Shown here: positions 6,431 through 13,012 of the stretch, in pieces
Position numbering within the stretch: the first letter of the stretch is position 1
Layout of the letters: each line of letters begins with the position of its first letter
IMG/VR virus record: IMGVR_UViG_3300027817_000002
Coordinates: 1 to 36,963 of that record
Strand: one strand, 5' to 3'
DNA from: a virus
DNA length: 36,963 bases
Made by a program: the position numbers and the translations under genes
The notes under the pieces: model-generated
The model's database searches: none
Told to the model about the DNA's origin: nothing
What the model saw: only the letters and a program-made list of their open reading frames with translations

Positions 6431-6598
6431 ATGACAATAGACTCTTATGAATTGAAGATTGGAGCAAATAAAGACTATAAGTTTTTTATAGAACTTATTT
6501 ATCATGGAAATGAGTGCATAATAATAAAAACATCTAACAATCAAGAAATTAGAGTTCCTCGCGATATACTGGAAAAATTCATAGGAATTATAAGATGA
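6431..6598 (+). CDS. Small hypothetical protein
   Basis: 55 residues (MTIDSYELKIGANKDY at the start, VPRDILEKFIGIIR at the end). The alternating hydrophobic pattern suggests a small beta sheet followed by one helix. Its TGA overlaps the next ATG as ATGA, which supports translation. No strong ribosome site is seen; coupling to the upstream gene four bases away is likely. Confidence 0.65.
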   Translation: MTIDSYELKIGANKDYKFFIELIYHGNECIIIKTSNNQEIRVPRDILEKFIGIIR

Positions 6599-6786
6599 AA
6601 ATTATAATTGGGAAATTATTTGGTCGTGAGCATATGCCTTTAGCAATTCAAATAGAAGGATTAGGATTCTTTGAATCTAAATTAGAGCAGAAAGAATACC
6701 GTCCATTCCCTGTTATTGAATTAAATGTAGAACAAATGATTAAACTGCGAGAATTTATAAATGATAAAATAGCAGAATATGATTAA
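6595..6786 (+). CDS. Small hypothetical protein
   Basis: 63 residues, no family recognised; compact alpha/beta composition ending in a helix (NVEQMIKLREFINDKIAEYD). It begins in an ATGA overlap and is the last gene before the terminator at 6826. Confidence 0.7.
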   Translation: MKIIIGKLFGREHMPLAIQIEGLGFFESKLEQKEYRPFPVIELNVEQMIKLREFINDKIAEYD

Positions 6787-6825
6787 AAATCTATAAATAG
6801 TATTATTAATTTTTTCAATTTATCT

Positions 6826-6853
6826 AAGACAACCTAATGTGTTGTCTTTTTTT
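6826..6853 (+). terminator. Intrinsic rightward terminator
   Basis: AAGACAAC (6826-6833), a 7-base loop, then GTTGTCTT (6841-6848) running straight into a T tract. It closes the small-terminase transcription unit; genes beyond it need readthrough, antitermination or another promoter. Confidence 0.8.
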
Positions 6854-6905
6854 ATTTTAAATTATATAATTATCGAATAAATTATTTAATAAAAGGAAGA
6901 ATGAG

Positions 6906-7139
6906 ATGATGGTAGAAGTAAAGAATAATAATGAAAAAAAAATAAGATTACCTGCTTTAATGAAAAGCAAATGTAAAGATAATGTAATTATTTTTGTTAT
7001 TGAAGAGAATGAGAATTCATACCTTGGTTTTGCGTTAACTCCAAGTGATGAATTTAATATTGGATATTATAGTAATTTATGGGACAAGAATTCATTTGAA
7101 CAATTCGAAGGAATTGTAACAATAAGAAATCATGAATAG
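6906..7139 (+). CDS. Hypothetical protein after the terminator
   Basis: 77 residues, no family recognised. A Lys/Asn-rich start (MMVEVKNNNEKKIRLPALMK) is followed by a probable beta-rich core. AAGGA is eight bases before ATG 6906; ATG 6909 is an alternative. It stands alone between a strong terminator and the GC-richer patch at 7184-7400. Confidence 0.65.
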   Translation: MMVEVKNNNEKKIRLPALMKSKCKDNVIIFVIEENENSYLGFALTPSDEFNIGYYSNLWDKNSFEQFEGIVTIRNHE

Positions 7140-7183
7140 TTTATGATCCGACAATACTGAAATTTACAGAGTAGTCTTTTCAC

Positions 7184-7309
7184 GTGAATAAAGATGAATT
7201 GTTTTGGGAAAATAGGATTACCAGTTTAATGATAGTAGCGACGCGGACAGTGACGCGATTCCTTGTCCTGAGAGGAAGCGAATATGGGGTCATCAGGCGT
7301 GAAAGCTGA
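7184..7309 (+). CDS. Possible small protein with GTG start (competes with an RNA reading)
   Basis: A 41-codon frame from GTG 7184 begins MNKDELFWENRITSLMIVAT and ends GSEYGVIRRES. It looks protein-like, but its codons (GCG, ACG, CGG, CTG, GTC) are unlike those of neighbouring genes and no good ribosome site precedes it. The same bases can form a tRNA-like fold (see 7231-7394). Either reading implies a different origin from the surroundings. Confidence 0.3.
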   Translation: MNKDELFWENRITSLMIVATRTVTRFLVLRGSEYGVIRRES

Positions 7310-7394
7310 CAGTAGCGGGATCATATTGATGAGTCAGATATATATGATGAACAAGACACGATTATTCTAGCCGGTGCAATTCCGGCCTACTATC
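7231..7394 (+). ncRNA. Candidate structured RNA with tRNA-like geometry and a long insertion
   Basis: An 8-bp stem closes the element (GATAGTAG 7231-7238 with CTACTATC 7387-7394). Taking 7 bp as the acceptor, two bases follow, then a D-like arm (CGCG 7242-7245/7254-7257) and an anticodon-like arm (7260-7264/7272-7276) with loop GTCCTGA. A 5-bp T-like arm with a 7-base loop (7370-7386) directly abuts the acceptor 3' strand. About 93 bases with further hairpins occupy the variable-loop position. The T loop (TGCAATT) and D loop lack invariant residues, so this is at best a tRNA relic or tRNA-like RNA; chance is not excluded. Confidence 0.25.
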
Positions 7395-7424
7395 AACCAT
7401 TTTATTACACATTAGGCGTTTACA

Positions 7425-7595
7425 GTGACACTATTTGATGTGTGGTACGCAAGGGCAGAATGTTTCACATGGCACGAAAAGGCAGAATGGTTCTCAACGT
7501 CATGTGAATCAGGAGAGGAAGCATGGTCAGCAGCATGGAAACAAGAAGCTGATGATTTAATAGAAATATTGGAATCTATGAATATTAAGGAATAA
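7425..7595 (+). CDS. Small Trp-rich acidic protein with GTG start
   Basis: A 56-codon frame from GTG 7425 with AGG eight bases upstream. It begins MTLFDVWYARAECFTW and is acidic, with six Trp; GEEAWSAAWKQEADDLIEIL is a likely helix. The frame is open only from just before the GTG. Many phages carry such Trp-rich small proteins of unknown role. It is followed at once by the AUU-start fragment at 7598. Confidence 0.6.
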   Translation: MTLFDVWYARAECFTWHEKAEWFSTSCESGEEAWSAAWKQEADDLIEILESMNIKE

Positions 7596-7597
7596 TA

Positions 7598-7651
7598 ATT
7601 AAATTAACTTCTCGTCAAGAATGGTTTAAAAATAGAATTAAAGATTGCTAA
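7598..7651 (+). pseudogene. Fragment related to the gene at 9368, only AUU available as start
   Basis: Six bases after AAGGA an ATT opens a 17-codon frame (KLTSRQEWFKNRIKDC). This resembles the N-terminal part of the 9368 product (ELIPRREWLTSRINQC). No ATG, GTG or TTG is available. It is either a decayed copy or a micro-gene using AUU. Confidence 0.3.
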
Positions 7652-7661
7652 GGAGAAGTAT

Positions 7662-7838
7662 ATAAGCATAACAGATAGAATTGAGCCTAGAGAAACTTTA
7701 GATAATTTCTTAATTGATTATGAATTACAAAGAATAGCTTTTGTAAAGACGTTAGATTTTGTTAAACAAATTGTAAAAGATTGGGAATGCAATCTCGATC
7801 AGGCAGAAACTTTATTAAAAGAATTAGGTGAAAAATGA
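7662..7838 (+). CDS. Small helical protein, probable AUA start
   Basis: AAGGAG is followed at six bases by ATA, then an open frame of 57 further codons ending in an ATGA overlap with the next gene. The product would read MSITDRIEPRETLDNFLIDY and be helical and acidic. There is no ATG, GTG or TTG in frame in the first part; an in-frame stop lies upstream, just before 7613. Start position and overlap both argue for real translation, so AUA initiation, or a mutated ATG, is likely. Confidence 0.5.
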   Translation: MSITDRIEPRETLDNFLIDYELQRIAFVKTLDFVKQIVKDWECNLDQAETLLKELGEK

Positions 7839-8242
7839 AACTCGAAGAACAAGTATGTTCCTTAGAATTATCCAAGAGATTAAAAGAGCTTGGTATTGAT
7901 CAGGATTCTTTATTCTATTATATAGAAAAAACAACTGGACAGGGAGATGAAACTGAAATAAAAATTAAATATAAAAATGATAGTGATGAAAGTGGAGTTA
8001 TTGATAAATGTTCAGCATTTACACTGTCTGAATTATTTAACTTAATGCAAGATTTAATGTGGAATTCATGGTTAAAAAATAGTGAATCTCCAAGATTAAG
8101 TTTTTGGTTTTCAATTCCTGATAAAATGGTTATTATGAATGGTTCATTTATAAACACCATATCCATGATAATTATAAATATAATAGAAAATGGGATTACA
8201 TCAGGGTGGAAGATTGCTATCCCCACTTCCCATTCCAGATAA
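7835..8242 (+). CDS. Hypothetical phage protein, first of two tandem related copies
   Basis: 135 residues beginning MKLEEQVCSLELSKRLKELG, then a beta-rich middle, SAFTLSELFNLM near residue 60, and a helical IINIIENGIT near 125. The pattern resembles a widespread small phage family of unknown function. The last dozen residues (GWKIAIPTSHSR) look like out-of-register sequence. It begins in an ATGA overlap. The gene at 8325 repeats the SAFT-SEL and C-terminal helix motifs. Confidence 0.7.
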   Translation: MKLEEQVCSLELSKRLKELGIDQDSLFYYIEKTTGQGDETEIKIKYKNDSDESGVIDKCSAFTLSELFNLMQDLMWNSWLKNSESPRLSFWFSIPDKMVIMNGSFINTISMIIINIIENGITSGWKIAIPTSHSR

Positions 8243-8267
8243 GCCTTTATCATAATAAGCCTTTATC
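8241..8267 (+). repeat. 16-bp tandem micro-duplication
   Basis: AAGCCTTTATC occurs at 8241-8251 and 8257-8267 with a 16-base period. It sits exactly between the two related genes, and its length (1 mod 3) shifts the frame. Confidence 0.8.
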
Positions 8268-8324
8268 GAGGAAAATTGGGGGATTGATATTATTAGTCAC
8301 AATCTAGAAAAAATACCTGATAAT

Positions 8325-8576
8325 ATGGTTTCTGCATTCACTGCTTCGGAATTGGTAGAAATGCTTCCAAGTAAGATAAATGTGCAAGAAAATATATATT
8401 ATTTAAGTATTTTAAAACAAGATTCTTATCAAGAATTTGATGTCAGATATTGGTCATTCTTAAATACTGGAGGGTTGAAAGATCCATATATTATTTTTAT
8501 AAATAAAAATCTAGCGGATGCAATGGCAAAAATGCTGATTTATCTATTAGAAAGTGGATTAATGAAATTAAAATAA
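8325..8576 (+). CDS. Truncated second copy of the 7835-type protein
   Basis: 83 residues from ATG 8325; the frame is open back to 8259 without an earlier start. It has SAFTASELVEMLPSKI at the N-terminus and DAMAKMLIYLLESGLM at the C-terminus, the same order as in the gene at 7835, but lacks the first 60 residues of that family. No clear ribosome site is seen. It is best viewed as an N-terminally truncated paralogue that may or may not be expressed. Confidence 0.5.
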   Translation: MVSAFTASELVEMLPSKINVQENIYYLSILKQDSYQEFDVRYWSFLNTGGLKDPYIIFINKNLADAMAKMLIYLLESGLMKLK

Positions 8577-8577
8577 T

Positions 8578-8703
8578 ATGCCTTGTTATTGCGATATGCC
8601 AGACGAAAATGATCAAATTGAAATTGATCGTAGAGCAAAAGGTGATATTAACGATAATATTTGCAAATTATGCAAAGTTATGACCAAAGAACAAATGGAA
8701 TAA
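8578..8703 (+). CDS. Cysteine-containing micro-protein
   Basis: A 41-codon frame, MPCYCDMPDENDQIEIDRRA at its start and NICKLCKVMTKEQME at its end. The CxC and CxxC pairs suggest metal binding. The start resembles a small protein seen in many phages, of unknown function. The ATG follows the previous stop by one base; no strong ribosome site, so coupling is likely. Confidence 0.5.
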   Translation: MPCYCDMPDENDQIEIDRRAKGDINDNICKLCKVMTKEQME

Positions 8704-8817
8704 ATAAGCTCTGATCAATATAAAATAAAATGGTCTCATAAAATACTTTATGATTGGCATGTTCGGCTTATGATTGGCATGTTTAGCATTGTAAAGATGA
8801 TATGGGGAACGGATTAA
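8704..8817 (+). CDS. Possible micro-gene with AUA start, altered by a 20-bp duplication
   Basis: Immediately after the previous TAA an ATA opens a 37-codon frame that begins SSDQYKIKWSHKILYDWHV. A 16-bp direct repeat with 20-base period (8748-8763, 8768-8783) lies inside it and changes the frame beyond WHV; without it the frame would stop there. Only GGA stands upstream. Speculative. Confidence 0.25.
   Translation: MSSDQYKIKWSHKILYDWHVRLMIGMFSIVKMIWGTD
8748..8783 (+). repeat. 20-bp tandem micro-duplication
   Basis: TTATGATTGGCATGTT is present at 8748-8763 and 8768-8783 with four spacer bases. It is a recent-looking local duplication in a region of small decayed frames. Confidence 0.85.
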
Positions 8818-8872
8818 TGAAAAATGAATAAATTATTTTGTAAATATTATTCAATATATAAGGCATTATATA

Positions 8873-9079
8873 ATGATAAATAAAAGAGTTTACGATATAC
8901 AGTCTCAAGAAGTTCGATTGCAACAAGATAATCCATTAAAAATCATCAGAGAAATAAAAAGACCGCCGAGATTAAGAAATTATACTCCTTTGATATGGGA
9001 TAATGGCAATATATCTGAAATTAAAGAAGAGAAAAATGAAATAATAATCAAACCTAGCGGGAGATGTGTGATCTTATGA
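8873..9079 (+). CDS. Small basic hypothetical protein
   Basis: 68 residues, basic in the middle (IIREIKRPPRLRNYTPLIWD), no family recognised. AAGG lies about eight bases before the ATG. Its stop overlaps the ATG of the DUF551-type gene. Confidence 0.65.
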   Translation: MINKRVYDIQSQEVRLQQDNPLKIIREIKRPPRLRNYTPLIWDNGNISEIKEEKNEIIIKPSGRCVIL

Positions 9080-9333
9080 GAGAATGGATAAGTGTTAATT
9101 TTGCTGTTCCACCTGATGAAAGAAATGTTTTGGTTATAGCATTGTCCAAATGGAAAATGTCAAATGGAAAAGAAAGGCAAAGTTATAATATATATATTGC
9201 CAATAGAATAGCTTTTAAAAATGGCAATATTAAATGGCGATGTACAAGAGGAGGGTATATTCAAGATAATAAATCAGAAACAAAAGTCACTCACTGGATG
9301 CCGCTTCCGGAGGAGCCTAATGCCACTATTTAG
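9076..9333 (+). CDS. DUF551-type phage protein
   Basis: 85 residues from ATG 9076, chosen because MREWISVNFAVPPDERNVLV is the usual start of DUF551 proteins and it overlaps the previous stop as ATGA; ATG 9064 would sit on top of its own ribosome site. The C-terminal signature VTHWMPLPEEP is intact. DUF551 proteins are common in phage accessory operons and their function is unknown. Confidence 0.85.
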   Translation: MREWISVNFAVPPDERNVLVIALSKWKMSNGKERQSYNIYIANRIAFKNGNIKWRCTRGGYIQDNKSETKVTHWMPLPEEPNATI

Positions 9334-9367
9334 ATTTTACAGTTGCAAAAGAATTAAAGGAAGAAGA

Positions 9368-9562
9368 ATGAATAAATTAAGAATAGAATTAATTCCTCGG
9401 CGTGAATGGTTAACTTCTAGAATAAATCAGTGCTTATTCGCAATAAAAATAAACGAAGAGACAGAAAATTGGGAGCAATTCATATATAAATGCAATAAAT
9501 TTGCTAAAGAATTATTATATGCAACGGAAGAATGGGAAAAATGTTATAAGGATGAAGTATGA
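9368..9562 (+). CDS. Small hypothetical protein
   Basis: 64 residues from ATG 9368, six bases after AAGGAAG; the frame is open further upstream, but that part is the DUF551 gene read in another frame. The product begins MNKLRIELIPRREWLTSRI and has a helical Trp/Glu-rich C-terminus (EWEKCYKDEV). Its N-terminal motif recurs in the fragment at 7598. It is coupled by ATGA to the next gene. Confidence 0.7.
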   Translation: MNKLRIELIPRREWLTSRINQCLFAIKINEETENWEQFIYKCNKFAKELLYATEEWEKCYKDEV

Positions 9563-9741
9563 AATTTGAATGGGAACCTATTGATAATTGGAATGGTCGT
9601 TTAAAAGTTACTAGCGGATGGATATTGGAAAGATTGTCTAGTCATAAGAAATATTGGCTGAGTTTTATCCCTGTTACTTATGCAAATAATTCTGTAGTTT
9701 TTATACCTGATCCAAATCATGAATGGGAAATTGAAAAATGA
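9559..9741 (+). CDS. Small Trp-rich phage protein
   Basis: 60 residues. The pattern SGWILERLSSHKKYWLSFIP followed by VFIPDPNHEWEI resembles a small phage family with a single beta domain and no known function. It starts in an ATGA overlap with the previous gene. Confidence 0.75.
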   Translation: MKFEWEPIDNWNGRLKVTSGWILERLSSHKKYWLSFIPVTYANNSVVFIPDPNHEWEIEK

Positions 9742-9811
9742 AATTTGAATAAGAAGTGACAATTGAAAGTAAAATTGTATAGTAAATTTCAGAAGCTAAA
9801 GGAATTAGAAG

Positions 9812-10009
9812 ATGAAGAATGGCTCAGTTGAAGAACGTCTAGAAGCTTGTGAAGAAATGATATTATTATTAGAGCGATCTATGGAAATTCTATCAGAAGT
9901 ATATTATTTAAATACATTGCAATGCATTAAAAATTTTAGAGAACTGGGTATAGATTGTATAGCGGTTGATTCTTATAATTTGAATAATACAAAGGACAAA
10001 TTGAATTGA
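9812..10009 (+). CDS. Small helical protein
   Basis: 65 residues, acidic and strongly helical (VEERLEACEEMILLLERSME), probably forming a coiled coil. AAAGGA lies nine bases before the ATG. Its stop overlaps the TTG start of the next gene by four bases. Confidence 0.7.
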   Translation: MKNGSVEERLEACEEMILLLERSMEILSEVYYLNTLQCIKNFRELGIDCIAVDSYNLNNTKDKLN

Positions 10010-10242
10010 ATAAAGACAATAAAATTATTATCACTATGGAAGATTTAGAAGTTGAAACAGGTGCTAATGTAAAAATAAAAATTAATAAGGTATTCGGACC
10101 ATTATGCGCAACCTCTGTAAGAGTTTATCTTGAATATAACCATAAAAAATCCGATTGGGTTGTAGAACATTTAGATTGGAAATCTAGCGATTGGGTAGAA
10201 ATGGCTAGATGGGATTGTCAGGAGGGAATGGAAGATGAATAA
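10006..10242 (+). CDS. Hypothetical protein with TTG start
   Basis: 78 residues, acidic, probably beta-rich, with three Trp near DWVVEHLDWKSSDWVEMA. TTG at 10006 is the best start: AAAGGA stands nine bases upstream and it overlaps the previous stop. The next gene overlaps its end by eight bases. Confidence 0.65.
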   Translation: MNKDNKIIITMEDLEVETGANVKIKINKVFGPLCATSVRVYLEYNHKKSDWVVEHLDWKSSDWVEMARWDCQEGMEDE

Positions 10243-10615
10243 TAAAGAAATATTAGAAGAAACTAAGAAGTTATTAAATAGATCTGAAAAAGGAGTATTA
10301 AATAGAAAAATTGCAAAATTAGAGTCAATAATATTTAATGTTGAATCTTCTTTGACTCAAAGAATTATTGGAATTGAAAAACAAATGGAGTCCCATTCTA
10401 TGGGTGTAAATAATGTTTATAATGAATTTAAAGAAATAAAATCTTTAATAGAAAATGATGAGATAAAAAAAAGTATATTTTTTTTAAAAGAATTAAAAGA
10501 AAATATAGACAAAAACAATAAATACATAGAAAAACCAGAAATTAAAGAAATGTATGAATTTATGAAAAATTTTCAGAATCAAATGGAATATTTAGTAGAT
10601 TCAATAAAATCTTAA
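10235..10615 (+). CDS. Coiled-coil protein
   Basis: 126 residues, almost entirely charged helix (for example IKKSIFFLKELKENIDKNNK), so an extended coiled coil. GGAGGGAATGGAAG directly precedes the ATG and gives a strong ribosome site. No family recognised; it is similar in character, not clearly in sequence, to the product of 897-1331. Confidence 0.75.
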   Translation: MNNKEILEETKKLLNRSEKGVLNRKIAKLESIIFNVESSLTQRIIGIEKQMESHSMGVNNVYNEFKEIKSLIENDEIKKSIFFLKELKENIDKNNKYIEKPEIKEMYEFMKNFQNQMEYLVDSIKS

Positions 10616-10641
10616 AAAATAAAGAAGATTATAAACGCTTA

Positions 10642-10737
10642 ATGAAGCTAGAGAATTCTATAATGATGGAAGATAGAATAACTGTTTCAGACGTTCTTTT
10701 AAGAATAACTAAATTAGAGAATAAGTTGAGTAATTAA
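10642..10737 (+). CDS. Possible micro-protein
   Basis: A 31-codon frame beginning MKLENSIMMEDRITVSDVLL and ending KLENKLSN. The part from MEDRITVSDV resembles the start of small phage coiled-coil proteins. There is no good ribosome site; ATG 10666 is an alternative start. It fills the gap between the coiled-coil gene and the next gene. Confidence 0.35.
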   Translation: MKLENSIMMEDRITVSDVLLRITKLENKLSN

Positions 10738-10740
10738 TAT

Positions 10741-11340
10741 ATGATTAATAAATTACAGAATATACAAACTTTAAACAATATATTCATGTCTTATTTTCTT
10801 AATAAATGTGAAGAATTTGGAGTTGATTTTTATAATTCTCGTCCTACTGAAGAAATAACTAATCAATTTATTGGAAATTGTTTTGTAGAAGAAGATTTTA
10901 AAAATTATCCCTTTAAGCGTTACTTCCATCCCGGTAAAATGGTTATAGAGGATATTGATACTAATTATTTTAATAATAAAAGAGTTAATGATTTTTTAAA
11001 TGAAGAAATGAGAATTGGGATAGCAGGAATTTCAAAACAGTTTTCTGATATATGTAAATTATATCCATATTCTGATTATATTTTTTCTGCATTACCTGAC
11101 TATCCTCCGTTGATATCTTTTTGCGATAATGACCCGATGACTAATTTCAATGGTAGGGCAATATATGGGCAAACAATAGATGGAAAATATAAATTAATCT
11201 TTGAATTTCATTGTTTAATAATAAATAGATTTAGAAAAATAGATATTGATAACAATAATATTCCTATTGTTGTTGATGTTTTGCAAATGACAGATGAAGA
11301 AAAAGAAATATTTGATAAACAGCCTGAAGAAAGAGAATAA
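10741..11340 (+). CDS. Hypothetical protein upstream of the large terminase
   Basis: 199 residues, no family recognised. Soluble, rich in Phe/Tyr/Asn, with a possible compact domain (residues 110-165) around SALPDYPPLISFCDNDP. The ribosome site is weak. It ends two bases before the large terminase start, so it could be expressed with it and help packaging, but nothing in the sequence shows this. Confidence 0.7.
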   Translation: MINKLQNIQTLNNIFMSYFLNKCEEFGVDFYNSRPTEEITNQFIGNCFVEEDFKNYPFKRYFHPGKMVIEDIDTNYFNNKRVNDFLNEEMRIGIAGISKQFSDICKLYPYSDYIFSALPDYPPLISFCDNDPMTNFNGRAIYGQTIDGKYKLIFEFHCLIINRFRKIDIDNNNIPIVVDVLQMTDEEKEIFDKQPEERE

Positions 11341-11342
11341 GC

Positions 11343-12899
11343 ATGGATAATGAAGAACGCCAGATACGCATAAAGCTACGAGATGACTTTCGTCATTATT
11401 CTGCTAAATGTCTCAAGATTCGCACAAAATTTGGGGTTGATAAATTTTCAATGAACCGAGCTCAGTCATACCTGCATGATATTGTAGAAAAGCAAAAACG
11501 TGAGACTGGAAAAGTTCGTATCGTGATCTGCAAAGGGAGGCAGCAAGGATGTTCAACTTATATTGGTGGAAGATATTATTGGCTGGTTACTCATAATATA
11601 GGGACTAGAGCATTTATTCTGACTCATGATGGAGACGCAACAAATAATTTATTTGATATGACGCAAAGATATCATGAAAATTGCCCTAGATCTGTTAGGC
11701 CTGTTGCTGATACCAGTAATGCGAAAGAGCTTTATTTTGGTGGCCTTGATTCTGGTTATAAGGTAGGAACGGCTGGTAATAAGGGTGTTGGAAGGTCCAG
11801 TACTATTCAGTACCTTCACGGTTCCGAAGTATCGCTTTGGTCTAATGCTAATGAACATGCGAAGGGAATAATGCAAGCCGTACCTAATGCGCGTGGTACA
11901 GAAATATTTCTAGAGTCAACTGCAAATGGTATTGGTAATTATTTTCATCAGCAATGGCAATTAGCAGAGTCTGGAGAGTCGGATTTTATTGCTGTATTTT
12001 TACCATGGTATTGGCAAGATGAATATAGAAGAGAAGTAACCGAAGGTTTTACTAGAAATGATGAAGAGATTGAAATTGCAGATTTATATGGATTAGATAA
12101 TGAGCAATTACAATGGAGAAGATATAAAATAACAGAGCTTTGTGTTTCAGGTGCTGATGGTGTAAAAGGATTCAAGCAGGAATATCCTAATAATGCCACT
12201 GAAGCATTCCAGGTGTCAGGTGAAGATACATTCATAAGTCCTGATTTAGCTATGAGAGCTAGAAAAACTGAAGTAGATGCATATGGACCATTAGTAATAG
12301 GCGTAGACCCAGCTAGATTTGGACAAGACAGAACCGCTATAATACGTCGACAAGGACGCAAGATGTTTGGTCTAGAGCGTTATGTAAAAAAAGACACAAT
12401 GGAGATCGTAGGCATTGTTCATCGAATTATTATTAATGAGTCTCCAGATAAAGTGTTTGTCGATATTGGTGGCCTTGGCGCTGGCATCGTTGACAGGCTG
12501 CACGAGCTGGGCCATAGAGACTTAGTGGTCGGGGTTAATAGTGGATCAACTCCGCTAGATCAGCAGTTATATTTGAATAAGCGCTCTGAAATGTGGGGAG
12601 AATTTAAAAAATGGCTTCAAGATGAGCCTTGTCAGATTCCAGATAATGACGAATTACATGCTGATATATGTTCTACTCGATATAAGTATGATTCTTTAAC
12701 TCGCTTAGTGATGGAGCCTAAGGCTGACATGAAGAAACGAGGTATTAGATCTTCAGATTGCTGTGATGCCGCTTGCTTAACATTAGCTTTCCCTATTGCT
12801 GCAATGATAGGACAATCAAAGAAGTCTGCCGAAAAAGCTAAAACCATTATGTCTACGTTCAAAAAAGCTCAACGTTTAAGAGAAAATGTGTTTAAATAG
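11343..12899 (+). CDS. Terminase large subunit (P22/Sf6-like, headful packaging motor)
   Basis: 518 residues. The ATPase half carries a Walker A-like GRQQGCST (65-72), a Walker B with catalytic Glu in IQYLHGSEV and the coupling motif LESTANG. The RNase H-like nuclease half has GVDPARFGQDRTA (Asp near 322), VFVDIGGLGAG (Asp near 373) and SDCCDAACLT (Asp near 475). It cuts concatemers and pumps DNA into the prohead through the portal. Its length suits Sf6/P22 enzymes (about 470-500 residues). It starts two bases after the preceding stop, and the portal gene follows after a 113-base gap. Confidence 0.95.
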   Translation: MDNEERQIRIKLRDDFRHYSAKCLKIRTKFGVDKFSMNRAQSYLHDIVEKQKRETGKVRIVICKGRQQGCSTYIGGRYYWLVTHNIGTRAFILTHDGDATNNLFDMTQRYHENCPRSVRPVADTSNAKELYFGGLDSGYKVGTAGNKGVGRSSTIQYLHGSEVSLWSNANEHAKGIMQAVPNARGTEIFLESTANGIGNYFHQQWQLAESGESDFIAVFLPWYWQDEYRREVTEGFTRNDEEIEIADLYGLDNEQLQWRRYKITELCVSGADGVKGFKQEYPNNATEAFQVSGEDTFISPDLAMRARKTEVDAYGPLVIGVDPARFGQDRTAIIRRQGRKMFGLERYVKKDTMEIVGIVHRIIINESPDKVFVDIGGLGAGIVDRLHELGHRDLVVGVNSGSTPLDQQLYLNKRSEMWGEFKKWLQDEPCQIPDNDELHADICSTRYKYDSLTRLVMEPKADMKKRGIRSSDCCDAACLTLAFPIAAMIGQSKKSAEKAKTIMSTFKKAQRLRENVFK

Positions 12900-12929
12900 A
12901 GTTCAATAGGAATTTAAGAAATATAGAGG

Positions 12930-12952
12930 TTGGGTAGGGACTAGCTACCCAA
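12930..12952 (+). other. Hairpin between terminase and portal genes
   Basis: TTGGGTAG and CTACCCAA form an 8-bp stem around a 7-base loop. No T tract follows in either direction, so it is more likely an RNA processing or stability element, or an operator, than a terminator. TTGACA occurs just after it at 12958-12963 without a good -10. Confidence 0.6.
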
Positions 12953-13012
12953 AGACTTTGACACGACTATCATGCAGATCCAATTTATATTAATTAATAA
13001 TGGACTGTCAAT

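Noticed and set aside
8824-8883. 19-codon frame MNKLFCKYYSIYKALYNDK
   Set aside because: No ribosome site at useful spacing and overlap with the next gene; too little support.
9221-9367. Longer N-terminus for the gene at 9368
   Set aside because: This part is the DUF551 coding sequence in another frame; AAGGAAG supports ATG 9368.
12958-12991. Portal promoter from TTGACA at 12958
   Set aside because: The nearest TATATT-like box is 22 bases away and nothing suitable lies at 16-18 bases.
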